This document shows, piece by piece, positions 25,824 to 39,600 of a stretch of 64,000 bases of DNA. This DNA is from Cheilinus undulatus (taxonomy: Eukaryota; Chordata; Actinopteri; Labriformes; Labridae): contig NC_054872.1 in NCBI RefSeq assembly GCF_018320785.1, forward strand, positions 36,282,051-36,346,050, written 5' to 3'. Each line of letters opens with the position of its first letter. Position 1 is the first letter of the stretch. Position numbers and translations under genes: made by a program. Under the pieces are notes generated by a model, which was given only the letters and a program-made list of their open reading frames with translations, was not told where the DNA came from and made no database searches.

Positions 25824-28800
25824 CTAGGAGGAGCCTGGGGTCAGGAAGTGCTGAAAGAACTCCTGAGTCTTCCTCTTTTCTGCAAGATCTTGTTTTGTTG
25901 GGGACCTCAGGAGCAGGGAGGCAAAAATGGTGGCTAAGCAGAAATGAAAGGAGATAATTCATATTAATAGGATGATAATGCTGTAACATCTATCCAATGG
26001 CAGTTTTACTTTTCACAGGTTATGACTAATGCAAAGCAAAGAATGAGAAGACATTTAATGTCAAAGAAACACAAACATATAAAATCATGAACACATTTAG
26101 TTGACGCTATGTTGAGAAAAACTACAGTCCGTATTACAGCTCCAGCCTGTTTTCCACAGAGTTTGAAATGATACCAAGTTAATACTGTGTCCGAGTCAAA
26201 CACACAAGAGAATAACAAATAGGGTTTTTATTCATAGAAATGTCATATTTCTCTCTTCATTGTTTCTTCACTTTATCAAAAATCTAACTCAAACAAAAGC
26301 AACCCTTAACAATTGCAAAGTGCAGCTACTTTTTTCTTACCTAAGATGTTGACATCTAACCGATTGCTGGCAGAATTCTTCAACAGCTCACGGAGAAAGG
26401 CAGCTAAATAGTTGAACACATTTTGATGGCACTGAGGTAGCAAGGAAATAACCTGGAGGCAAAATGAATTGCTTTAATATTGGAAAAAGCCAGAGATTGA
26501 CTTGTGTAATTTGTCACATCTGAAAAAAGACTAAATGTAATCAGCTGCGAGCAGTCTGACTCACTTTTTCACACAGACTGGCATTGGAACAGCTTTCTAG
26601 GCACTGCTGGTAAAAAGAATAGGGAACGACAGGCTCTGGTAGGGCATCTAGAAAGAGAAGCAAGGCTTCTGCAACTGAGTGGTTGCTTCCCGCTGCAGGT
26701 CAACACAGAGTCAAGGACATGACCGTTGAGCAGAAACAGCATCTTTTGATATGCAGTTTGTTTGAACTAAGACTAAAATACACCATTACATACATTCAAC
26801 ACATTTAAAAAGGCAAATGAATCACCAGACTGATAGATATGGTGAATTACTTATATTGCAGATTGCCCTTGCATTGAATCACACTGTAAATTAAAGAAAA
26901 TGGAGTATGAGGATAAAGAGCTTACAGTAAGCTTAGTTTGACAGTGTTTCTATCATTAGCTGAAGTGTTCTGGTGTTTATCTTCTGGTGTATTGTTCAGA
27001 ATAATAGAGGGCAGAGACTGTAGTACATGGATGACGATGTCCTGTGTTTGTTGAATCTCCCCAAGAGTCATCCACTGTTGTTTCATATCAAACCAATTGT
27101 AAAAATCCCAAGTGAGCAACACTATATCAACCAAATGTATCATTTGTTTACACATTTTTTCCCACTGATAGTTGTGTAGGTGTGATGAAGGATACGCAGA
27201 GAATCTGGCATGCCAGTGTCAAGGCAATCCCTTATTTCTGCAAATTCACTCCGGAGCCCAGGTTGCTGAAATATGTCTTCCTGCAAACAGAGAATAGTAA
27301 ATATTACATTTTTAAAATTTGTGTACTTGCACATGAGATATAAAATTTGTTGTGACACCAATACATCTTTCACAGGGACTGGGTCAAAGGAGAAATGTGC
27401 TGGTGAGGTAGGAAACCCGAAGGGCTTATAGTTAAACCTCACCATATTATAACTAGACTTTGTAACTAAGGATATATTTAAGAAGACATTGTGATAAAAA
27501 GAAAAAAAAAAAAGAGAGAAGCACAAGAAAAAAGCCAATTTGAAAACCAGTTTCTTGGAAGTAGGTTTCCAAGACAAATTACATCAATTGTGAGGAACTT
27601 CAGGTGATTTTTACTCCCCTGTGGAATAAACAGATCTCTCAGCACCTTCTAATCTTGTCATGTATCTACCTTAGTAGTGTTCTTTAACAAAGATCCCAAC
27701 CAAACTCACTCTACTGACAAATGCTTCAAGCCCTCCTGTTCACACTGAATTTGAGTGTCACCTGTAGCTTTTATGCTCCTAAAATAATTTAGAACAGTGT
27801 AAGGACTGACACCCTTGTTTCTCTGGGAAAATTTGAGATGATCTCAAACCTTTACTCCACGGAGTGTAATTGTTTTTAACTATCATCCTTTTTTGTTTAT
27901 TATTATTGCACTTTTGTATCACAAAATCATTGAAAATGCTGGAAACCTTGTAGATTTCTAACACTCACTTAATGGTTACATTAATAAATAGGATTAGATA
28001 CTAAGGAAGTGACTTGACCTCTACAGCCATCACACCAATTTCTAGACTTAGGCTGGCCACACACTAGATGTTTTTTTTTAAATCTTAAACAATTTTAAAA
28101 TTATGGGAGACCACAGACATAAGGATGAATTCAAACATTTTTTTTATTTTCTAACCCTGAGCACACACACTAGACGACCCAGCCAGACTGTGAGACCACT
28201 GAGACGACACACCTCCCAACCTAACAACCTTGCGTGATCACGTGACTACGGAAGAAAAAAACGTCTGTCGATATCCTCTTGCTCTCCCTCCACAATAAGC
28301 TGCCCCAGTGTGTGTTGCAGTTGCAGCAAAAAAACACTAAACAAGGAAAAGAATCAGGATAAAATCCTGGACTGAAGGAAGGTACAGTTGTGTTTATGTC
28401 GTGTGCCATGAAAGTACACCTACAACACCTGGGTGATGACGCTACTGATCTGCTCACTCTCATTGGCTGATGTGAATAATACCTCGGGGGAATTAGAACC
28501 TAGAATCCTAAATATCAAATGTATTTGATATTTAGGATTGGAGATCTGATAGGCTACAACACAATTTTGGTGGTAAAACAATTGTGTTGACACCAAACAC
28601 TTGGAATTATTCACACGGGTAACAGTTGCTACAACCTCCACACCAGATACGACCCCATGAACGTTGGGGGAGGCAAATCTGTCCTCAAACTGGGCTCAAA
28701 ATCCTGTAGTATATGGCTGGCCTTAGTCCAATTGGGACTTGAACTGGAAACCTTCCAGTTTCCCAACCCAAAGTTGTACAAATTGAGCAACTACCGCCCC

Positions 28801-30671
28801 TTGAGCTAAAGCTGCCCCTGTTAGCATTAATTTCAATATGTTCAAATGTGAAAAAGTCTTTACAGTACAATTAACCCTGTTGGGCACAAAATGCACATTC
28901 ATTAAGCCAAAAAGCTAAATAAAACAGGTTCACTTAGGCTGTAGAAAATGCTCTTACAGTTTCAGTCATAGCTGAGCTGCAGTGAACTCAATTAAAATTA
29001 AAAGCACAATCCTGTGTTAAAACTACCTGAATTTAGGCATTTAAAAATAAATATTAATTCCCATAAGTCTCTACAAATCTCCTCAGAGCTATTTAGCTGG
29101 CAGTCACAACTGAGTCATACCTTTGGTTTACTTTCCTCAATATGGAAACTTGTTTTGTGTAATCCCTGCAGAGTGGTGCAGTTTTTATTTAATTGTGCAG
29201 CAGGAAACATAAAAAATATCAATTATAATCCCTTTCAGAATATGTATTGAGAGCAAGCACATTGATTTAGAACAAAAATGAAATCGCAGACCAGTGTGAA
29301 TAGCTTTTACAACACCAAAGGAGAAGTCTTAGAGTAAAATTGTCTGACCTGTTTGATTGCATTGCGGAACAAGTGATCCACCATCATCCACAGCTCTTTA
29401 GGAATGTCTAGAGGTTTCTCCGTTTTTTCTGTATTCACAGCCTTTGCTGCATCCTCATCTCCAGACATTTCCGCCTAATGTTGGAAACAGAAACAGATGC
29501 AGTCAATATGGCCTCTACAAAACTCTGACCTAAAAACTTAAAACTATGACTGTAACCTCTGAGACAATCATTAATAGATACTTCAGATATTGCTATTTCA
29601 CTGACGCTAAAACTGATGTTGTTCTGAACACTGGAGCACTCACCAGTTCTTGGAGGGTCTCTTGCGGCATGTCTTGGATAGGCTCCTTCAGGTGACACAA
29701 TGAACGGATGGATGTGCCGTAGCAGCTTGGCATGTAGTTTCCCGCCACGGAGATGAAATAGTCTTTACCACGCTCCAGGTGAAGCACAAGAATGTCTTCA
29801 ATCTGCTCCTTTCCGGAGTTAAGATCAGGTGCTGTCGAACGGTTTACAAACACCTCAAGGTCTATGTCCACAGTCCCACCTAAATGAAGAAAAAGGTGCA
29901 CACACAAAGTAAGAAGCGGCTGGACTGCCATAATTCATGAAGTGATGTCCACAGCCCTAAGTGAGTTTGTTTGTGCCAGTGTTACTTCTGACTCACTGAG
30001 ATAGTACTTTTTGGGGATTTAAAAGTCACACAAACATCCCTGATCTGCACTGAAATTTCAACTACTCATTTCAAGTCAAAGAGATCAGGCCTCATAGCTC
30101 ATGTTGTGCTTCTTTCTACTTAATCCGTGAAAGTCTGACTGTTTGTACTACTCACCCTGAGCGATAAAGCCTTTTGGGGGGTTGGCAGTGAGCCAGGGCT
30201 TGCAGTATGTGGGCTCATTTGGCTTCTGGATAAACTCAAATTGACATGGGACCTGCCCATCATTGAAGAGGCTCAGTGTCTCTGCCTGGTGCTGCATGAA
30301 TTTCACATCCTTAAAGTGGAACTGAAAAAAAAAGGGAACGAAAGTGCCATGAAGCTGGATGAAAAAGATGTTACTGTATTTCATGCAAGTTTATCCTGGA
30401 GAGTTGCTTTAGGCTCAAAGCCCCCAATCAACACAGATTCGTTAGTGGTGGTTTACTTACAGGGGAGCATTATGAAAGGCATACTTACAGCTCATCAATT
30501 TTTAATTACATTTAAACTCCTGTTACACTGTAATAGCATTGGGTGTGATAGGATATTTACCTCTTGCTTTGACAAGGTTACAGATGGAATACACTCATTC
30601 TCCATTTTGTCTATATTGCGAACAATCTCTTCAAAGGTCTTCTTATAGTCGTCAGCATTTACTCGCTTTAT
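25824..30671 (-). CDS. inpp5b: inpp5b ASH and RhoGAP-like exons 16-23
   Basis: Exons 16-19 encode the ASH domain, which binds Rab GTPases ([32 protein letters not shown]). Exons 19-23 encode the catalytically silent RhoGAP-like domain, whose surface binds the F&H motif of endocytic partners such as APPL1 and Ses1/2 (family knowledge). The last exon reads in the frame [14 protein letters not shown]...[13 protein letters not shown] and stops at 25824; a longer open frame across the same exon is not the coding one. The intron after exon 20 carries U12-type signals. Confidence 0.93.
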
Positions 30672-33600
30672 CTGGAAGAAAAGACAGGAGGAGCATGCCA
30701 ATGAAGCATGGAAATCTTTGCAGTTCCAGTAGCACTTCCCATTTCACTATGTAGCAGTCACATCATCCAGCTTTTCCGCAGCAACAATAAACAAGTCCGT
30801 TCTGTCGAGGTCGCCCATAAGGAGGGAAAAAGGGGAGAGCTTCATGGGTCCCAGCGAAACTGGGAGGCCCATGGAGGTCAGGAAAATCATGATCTATTAT
30901 GAACTTAATCTGTGCTATCCATATTCTATTTCTAACCTGAATAATAGCCGCTCTTATCAAATGTATTTATTTACTTATGCTGTAGGTGGCAAAAATGGGT
31001 TCAAAGCAGTGTTAATTTCATTGACTAAAACTATGACTAAAAATGTTTGTTGACAGCATTTTTTTTCCATGACAAAAACTAGACTAAGACTAACGAAAAT
31101 AAATCTGTGATGACTAAAACTAACAAGTAAGTTTAGTTTTCATCAAGATGACTAAAACTAGACTAAAATGTAACGTATTTTTCATCAGACATTCAAAAAC
31201 CAGGGTATTTCTCCACTGTGAGTAAATCTGTCAAAAAAACAATGCATCTATAGCTATTCTGCCTCTCAGCTGTAGAGAGCAGGGACCTCAGGTTTGGCAG
31301 AACGCATAGCACATGCTACCATGATTTTTTAGTATTATTATTTTTTTTTTTTTTTTTACCAGATTTAGGCAAAGAATAAAAGCTTGGACTAAAAGTAAAG
31401 ACTAAAATGTGAGGACTTGTAACGGACTAAAACTAAACTAAAACTAAAAAGGATAGAAATGACTAAAATGTGACTAAAACTAAAATACATTTCATTTAAA
31501 GACTAAAACTAAGACTAAAATTAAAAAAATAACTGCCAGAATTAACACTGGTTCAAAGAAGCAAAGAAATGGTTAAAAATGGCAGAAAAAAGTGATTATA
31601 AAGTGACAAAAATGTGATTTATGCAGCACAAATTGGTTCAGACAAGTAAAAATGAATTTGCTGGTGCCATCATGACAGCCACCAAAACAAGAGATGTCTT
31701 ATTACAACTATGGGCATCAATAATTTCTCTAATTTTAAACATTTTTGAAATATTTGTGGTAACGTAAGACCTCTACTAAAATTTAAACTGTATTCATTAT
31801 AGAAGTAGCAATTTTTCATTAAAAGAGACTGAAAAATTATACATCTTGTAGCTTCAAGGTAACATTTATTAATCAGCTCCATCTAAGTAAAGACTGATAA
31901 AGACTGACATTGATTAAATGCACTTCTAATTCATAATCACTTCTTTCCTCGCATGCTTCTCAAACATCTGTACAAGCTTCAAAAGACTTGAATCTGTACA
32001 AAAAAAACAACACAAACAATAAAATGTTAAGGATTAGAGTCAATAGAAGGTTGAATTGTTTACCCCTGTGATCAGCACAGAACTGACTGGCTTGTGGTCA
32101 CTGGTCTTCAGAGCCATGTGACTCCTATAATGCTGCTGTTTGATATTCTTCCCTCTCCACAGGATACGGTCGCACCATGCAGGCACGCGGCATTTTTCAC
32201 TGAAAGCAGAAGAATGGATGTTAATATTAAGTATATAAAGTATTTAAGGGAGACAGCAGCATTACGTTTGTATTGCCATGTATTTGTATATGATTGGAGA
32301 AAGAAAATGATAGTGAATAATCCTACATTACATAAGCAGTTTTCATAGTGCTATAGTAGTACATTCTCCATTAATATACCACATACTTATTTTGTAAATG
32401 TACATTTTTATACAGCCCTTTAAAACACTCCACAGGTGGCCAAAGTGCTTCAAATAAAAATCAAACGGCATTTGAAACTCACAGCACAAGACAGATCCAT
32501 AAAAACAAAAATAAAAGCCTTTATACATACAGACTAAAGGGAAAAAAGTGTCACCACACATCTAGGTATTCAAAGCCATCCTGAATAAATAAGTTTTAAG
32601 TTTTGATTTGAAGAGGCCCAAGTCAGAGCTAACAACATATCTCAAAGGGGAGATCATTCCAGAGCCTGGGTGCAGAAACTGAAAAGGCTTGGTCACCCCG
32701 GTGTTTAGATTTGGACCAGGGCACTTCCAACAAAAGTTGGTTGGATGACCTCAAAGCTCTCAGTTAAAATCTCAGAAAAATAGGACAGAGCAAGGCCACT
32801 CAGAGATTTAAAAATAACATTAAAAGTTTAAAATCAATTCTAAAATGGACTGGAAGCCAATGAAGGGAAGAGAGAATGGGAGTCATGTACTCTCGTCTGG
32901 TCGTGTTTGTTAAAAGACATGCAGCTGCATCATGCACAAATTGAAGGCGTCTGATTGAGGATTGTGAGATGCCAACATAAAGTGCATTACGGTAATCCAG
33001 CCTGGAACTTATCAAGGCATGGATAGTTTTCTCAAGGTCTGAATAGCTCAAAACAAGGTTTGCATTTGGTAAGAAGATGTAATTGATAAAAGCTTGTCTT
33101 AAATGGTTTAGGAAGCAGAGCATGTTCTACCAGTCTGAGACACCAGTCTGTAAATGAAAAGGGAACTGCTGGTATAAATTCAGACAGCTTTCATAAACAT
33201 TAAAGATAGGAGTAAGGGGGCATTTATGTTTATTGACAGTGGCTCTTTCTTAAACCACCTCCTCTCAGCCATAAACACAGCATCATAATTGCAGCATGAT
33301 CTCCTAACCCTTTCTCCTAGTCACAGTCAGGTGATCACGTGATGAAGCTACCTTGTATCCCACATGTCGGAGCCGGTGTCGTATTTGTAGGTGGGCTGAA
33401 AATCAATCTCTCCTTCCACAAAGCCAACAAATACAGCCTCTTCATCGATCTGCCTCTTGAGCTGAGGACAATCAGGAGCTGGTGAGCATCACTCATAAAA
33501 ATGGGTCATGAGTATTTGATTTTAATAGAAAAGAAGAGAAACTTGATATTACCTGATCATAATTATGCAATGTTTCAAAGTCCTTCTTACTGATGAGCTC

Positions 33601-36600
33601 CTTCACATTATCAACTTCAAGGTCGCTGATCCTGTAGTTGAGGTCGCCAATCCAGAAAACCACACTAATGAAAGAAGCACAGAGAAAGAGGGAAAAAGGA
33701 TATATATTACAGTAGATGTGGATATTTATATGATCAAGTATTTCAACAGATGGAAATACGAAAACAACAGTAATAACAAAGCATACTAATCTCTCACAAA
33801 AACACAGACAAATCTGGATTTTTGAACGATGACAGCAAAATCAGCTTCATAACAGTCTTTCATTACAGAAAATTCTAACTTTGCTGTTAATTTGCTCGCA
33901 AATGGATTTTTATACAGACATTCACATATTAAACAAGGCTCATACTCATGCTTCATGATGGTGAGTGGAGGCTGAGTCGGATCAAGCTGGCGAAACTGGA
34001 GACGACTGCAGATGTCCCTGTAGTCCTGATTACGTCTCTCGTATTCTTCAATGTGAGCAGCAAGGTGAGAGTTGACAACACAGACATCAGAGTTGTGGAA
34101 GCGAAAACGGATTGCCACTGCACCCTTGTTTCCCTGTAAATCAATGAGTAATTGAAAGAGAGAGAGGGAGAAAGAAGAAAAGTCAAAGAAATATAAACAG
34201 GAAAGGTGGAGGAATTGTAAATGCTCCTTTGCTTGACAGTAATCTCAATCTACATGCATGTCTCAGAAAGTTGTTGGTGCATTTTATAAACCAGTCCCTC
34301 TTTAGGGCAAGAGAGAATCTTACAAAGACCCCCACTGGTCACAGCCAGCCATCTGCTCTGTGCTGCAGGGACTGCTAAGTAAGCAAGGCCAAAAACGAGA
34401 CAAGAATAACTTATTCTGCTATAGTTCATGAGGAAGCAAATGGGAGCTGCTGAAGTACAGATTCAAGAATGATGGGGTTCCTAAAGTGAAAGGAGGATGG
34501 AGAGGGGGACTAAACTTTGAATGTTTAACATCACAACAAAACCTTTGCACTTAATATAGTCTTATTTACTGCCATCTGCAGATAGACTGAAATTATGGAG
34601 ACAAAAATGTCACTGTTACAGCCAAAATGCTTTATCTGATTTAATCATTTGTTTGGATGAGAAAATGCTAATATGTTGATTTACCTGTGACATCAAACCT
34701 TCCTCTTTGTGTGCTAAATTTATTGTATTTTGTCTATGCAGTCACAGTCTTTCTGTATGCATAAAAACAACACTAGATTGAAGTTACACTGGAGGAAATT
34801 AGTTAAACAATTTTCTCTTGCTGTGTGATGTGCTTACACGACACCTTCTCCCCAGTGCATTTTCTCTTAGAACAAGCACATCACCATTTTCCCTCTAATC
34901 TTGCACTGAGTAGATCAAAAATGCTTCCAGTCTTTGACCAGAAAGCTCTATAACATCATGCTAACATCTTTTAAAAACAATGTTAAATCTACACATACAG
35001 GACCTGTATGTGAAAAACAAGAGCTGCAGTATCAGTCCTTACCATCCTTCCCATGATGCCGGTTCCCACAGTCTCAGCCTCCATGTCAGAGATGAACTCA
35101 GCATGCTCCTTCTTCACATAGAAGATCAGCATGATGCCCACCAGCCGTACCAACTTAACCTGCATGAGGGAATTAGATTAACAGATGTCTTTTCAAACAA
35201 GGAAGGAAGAGACAAAACAATCACAAACTATTGGCACTAGCAAATCTGACATGTGTTTATATTTAATTTTTGCATTTTCACTGCAGCTCCCTCAGAATAA
35301 ATAATGAAAATATAAGACTTAGCAGCCCTTCTTATCTTAATGAGAACAGAAGAGGAAAAATATGCCAGAATCTGAAGCTGTTGTGCATGCGGGAAGACGC
35401 AAAACAGCCTGATAAGCCTGTCTGACACACTAACACTCGAATATGAGAAGGTTTTTTTTCAGCTTGCTGAGCATTGCCATCTCAGTTACAGAACAATCTA
35501 GTGTGCTTTACTCAGCCACAAAAGTGGATGAAGAAATGACACGACATAATACTGGCTCCTTGAATTACAGAAATCGTCTAATCCTTTGGAAGACTCTAAC
35601 AAAACAGCCCAGCCATGTTGAGGAAGCTCTAAAGCTGTAGTCAGCGCTTTGAGAAAAGGGAAGCAGATGAAAGTAAAGTAGGGGAAGAATAAGAGAAAAA
35701 TGTATGAATTTGAGGCCTAATGAGGCTCATGAAGTTTACAGGGTTATCCTGATCATTTCATACGATTATCAGTTGCGGTAATCTATGTGGTATGATGGTG
35801 TAGTTTTTAGGAGTCTATTAATGAGTATAATAAGGACAAACTGTTGAGATACTTACCATGTCCCTATAACATGAACAAATTCAAAGTTGCTTGTACATTT
35901 AAAAATAATATAAGCTGATCAAAACTGAGTATGGTATCAGCCTCCATCCTAACATGTATTCAGACATTTTTAGACAGACTATAGGGAAAAAGCAGAGGTA
36001 AAGCCAGACACGGTGCAATTTCAGGCAGACTGTATAAAAGTTGTGGTGGAATGACAGCTCAGACTGTGCGACTGAACTGTTGGAGACACACGACCAGTGC
36101 TCGTGGTTTATGTGCTCACACTGTGCAGTCATGACCCGAGTGCTCACGCTTCAAATAGCCACAAACAGCGACAAAACCACTCGTCATCTTTCTCCCACAC
36201 ACACAAAAACAGCATCCCCAGCAAACACAACTAGCAGCTAAAATATAGAAAATATCTGTGTCAGCTGGAGGTCCGCAGGTGCTGGTGTATTTTCTTTATT
36301 ATATACTGGGGAGGTTCATCAGAAAGGCATTCATGCTCCTTTCATGGTGATTTCAGATGCCCAGGTTACAAGGGAAAACTGCCCAAAAGTCTTCTTGTGG
36401 TTCCGCTCTCACTATGTGATTGATGCAGTTGTATGACCAAAGTAGGGGTCAACTGATTGTCTGTCTGACCGATTATTGAGACCAATATTTGGAATTTGGT
36501 TGATTATCAGTATCAGCATTTCTATTTTACAGATGTCTGCTAAAATTAATTAATTAAAAAATGCTACTTTGGTTCTACTCTAAGGAATATCTTCCCCTCT

Positions 36601-39600
36601 GGCTTTATTTTCACTCTCCACAGTCTCACAAAATGCCCTGCATATAACACAATCGGATTGCCTAGGTGTCACATGAATACCAGCCAATCAGTGCTTAAGC
36701 TTGGGAGTCACTGACACAGTGAGCAAATTGCAACACTTCCTGTTTTCCTGCTGCTACTGAGTTGCTCTGTGCCATTTCTGATGCTTTTAGATAGCGATGT
36801 TCCGATACCATTCATTCAATCCCGACACGATACCGATACCAAGGTGTTGGGTATCGGCCAATACCGAGTACTGATCCGATATCAGCATGATCTTTCTGGA
36901 CTGACTGTGCAGACTAGTAAATCATTTTAGACCTATATTTGACTCAGAACATGGATCAACAAATAGAATCTTTAATGTACAGCATCATGACCCTAAAGTT
37001 GTTTTTCTGCTGATTATTAAATTTTTACTCCTAAATATTAAAATAAGGGCTGCATCACAGGCTCTCTTTCTCTCTCTTATGCTCTACTCAGGCACCATGA
37101 CGTGATTACGGACCAGCCTGTAACTGGCTGACAGACCCAAACAAATATGGCAGTTAGCATTCGAGTTAGCATTCGGGCTAATGGTAATAAATGATCATAA
37201 TTCGATTAAAGTAGATAAAAAGACATTAAATATCGGGCTTACTGGTGTGGATTTAATCATTCAAGTCCCCAAAAGTCACACAAGTTCCAGGCTTGCTGAA
37301 AATGCTGCCGCAAGGGATTCAAAGGCATCAATAGCATCAATGGGACAACACAAGGGCTAGCTTCAGGATGAAAACCGAGTAAAGAGGCAGTGATGAATGG
37401 TTCAAAAGTTATTTAACTTTTGATAAACTGTGTCACTTTTTGTTGTGTATGACAGCGCTGGTCTGGAAGGTGTCTTGACGATCACATTCAGAGAAAACTG
37501 TCACACAGCCACCAATCTTTGCTGCTGCAGTGTGTCCTCAGGTTCTTCTATGCTGCTCTGAAAACGGTAGCCTGTGCATGACGTGTTTTCCGGCAGCGAA
37601 GAAGAACAATTTCTGGTTTATAGCGCTAACATTTAGCATGGCTAAACAGAGCAAAATATAAAGCTAAACCAAACAGTATCTGATCAGTGCATAAACTTGT
37701 GTACTCGCCGATACCAATGCCTGCATTTTAAGCACTATCAGACATATTTCCGATACTGGTATCGGAACTACCCTACTTTTAGAGTTAGGGCTAAATTGTT
37801 TATTTTCCTTCAATTCTGATCATGCCATTTTACTTTTGTCACATTTAGTACATCATAATAAATGCATATTGGTTCCACATATTGGTTATCAGGCTCAAAA
37901 ATACAATAATCTGTATCAGTATCAGCCCTGAAAAACCAACACTGGTCAACCCCAGACCAACGTATCAAACATGCCAGAAATCCATCCAACCAGTTGGGAG
38001 CAGCTTGTTGGGACTGCGGTCACATGTCATTACTCCCTGTAAACTGCATGAAAAATGGCACACATTCAGGCTAAAAGTTGGCCTGCCTTTCAAGTGAGTT
38101 GTGCAACTCTACAACATTGTCTGAATTGGTTGCACAGTGTATGCCTGGATAAACATGCATGCACTACAGAATCACTACTCTTTTTATTCTACTCTTTTTA
38201 CAACAAAAGACAGTTCCCTGCAGCATCCAGTGGAAATCTGTGCAGTTATACTGACATTTCAATTACCCACCTATGGTTAGGATGTACTAAGAAGAAGAAG
38301 AGAAAAAGATTTTTAAAAAAGGACTTCCTTACTAAGGCATACTTGGCTTCTGGGTGCAAGGCCTCAGACACAGCCTTTGTCCACTCCAGCTCTTTAGGGG
38401 TGTCATTGAAGAAGAAAGCCTCTTTGCTCAGGTCAAGCTCCTGAAAACTGAGTAAAAAGAAAGAAAAACAATGACATAAACAAGAGAGTTTGTCTCATGT
38501 ACAAGCCTTACCCAGTACTTTCTTGGTATTGTAAAATCTGTTTCACTCCTCAAAAGTACTAAACTGAACTGCAGGCAGGATTAGTGAACACAGCTGAAAA
38601 TGTGGGAGGGCTTGTTCTTCTACTTTAAACAGGATTATTGTTGCATACATCGATAAAAGGTTTGACCAGTATTTTATCAATATGTGTTTCACTGAGGACT
38701 GGAATTAGACATAGAGGTGCAAGGTTATTCCTTAACATGTGAATGTGACTCACCCAACGCAGTAGATGTCAGGAGGGCTGGGGGTGCAGCTCAACCAAGG
38801 ACGGAGGCTCTCCTTCGGTGCCTGTCCATTCACATTGTATGTGCCTAGAAAAATGCTAGAAAGAAAAGGGAGAGCTGAGCAGTGGGCACACAGAAGTGTA
38901 CTACAGAAGCACAGTTTGGTTACTATTTTGAGTTTTTCCTGCTGACTGTGAGGGTCTCTAGCAAACCTGCCTCTGTAAGTATTTCAAATAAATTGAGGGG
39001 AGATTAAAATAGTGTTACAATGACCTCAGCCTCTATAAAGATGAACTTACTGCTTCACTGCACTACTTACCAGCTCACATCTAAAAATTCTGTGTTATGT
39101 TGAAGGTGTATTGCTGAATGTGCACAACTTTTTTACAGCAAGGTTACTATTAACTTAAAGAGATGCTGATCTCATGGTCAAACAGCTTCAAACTCAACTT
39201 CCTATTAGAAATAGTCCAAACACTGTTGTTGTTGACATTTATTCTGTGGTTGTTAGACAGGAAACGAGTTGCTGATCTGCTCGTGCTGCTGCACAGGAGC
39301 CCTTTAGTTTGTGCTGAACCTTCTCCCTTCACAGGTCTGACTAAAAAATCCATCAGACAGCTGCAGCTCACCCAGGACAATGCTGCCAGAGCTCTCACCA
39401 ACACCTAAACAGTAGAGCAAATTACATTAGTCCTCAGATCTCCTAGGAGTCAAATGATAGATTTTACAACTCCTGGTTTATAAAAGACACTAAATTGTCT
39501 TGCAACAGAGTACCTATCAGGTTTTTTTGGTCCCTTAGACCAGCCACACAGTAGATGATTTTTTTAATCTGAAACGATTTTAAAACCGTGGGAGACCACA

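Noticed and set aside
25774..25989. 71-codon minus-strand ORF over the last inpp5b exon
   Set aside because: It is out of frame with exon 22; the coding frame is the one giving [12 protein letters not shown] and a stop at 25824.
28726..28815. Possible tRNA gene on the minus strand
   Set aside because: Promoter boxes are recognisable, but stems and acceptor arm do not pair; it fits a SINE head.
38833..38845. Alternative acceptor ttttctag|GCACAT for inpp5b exon 9
   Set aside because: It would change the frame; the AG ten bases upstream (tttctag|CATTTT) gives [11 protein letters not shown], matching the family.
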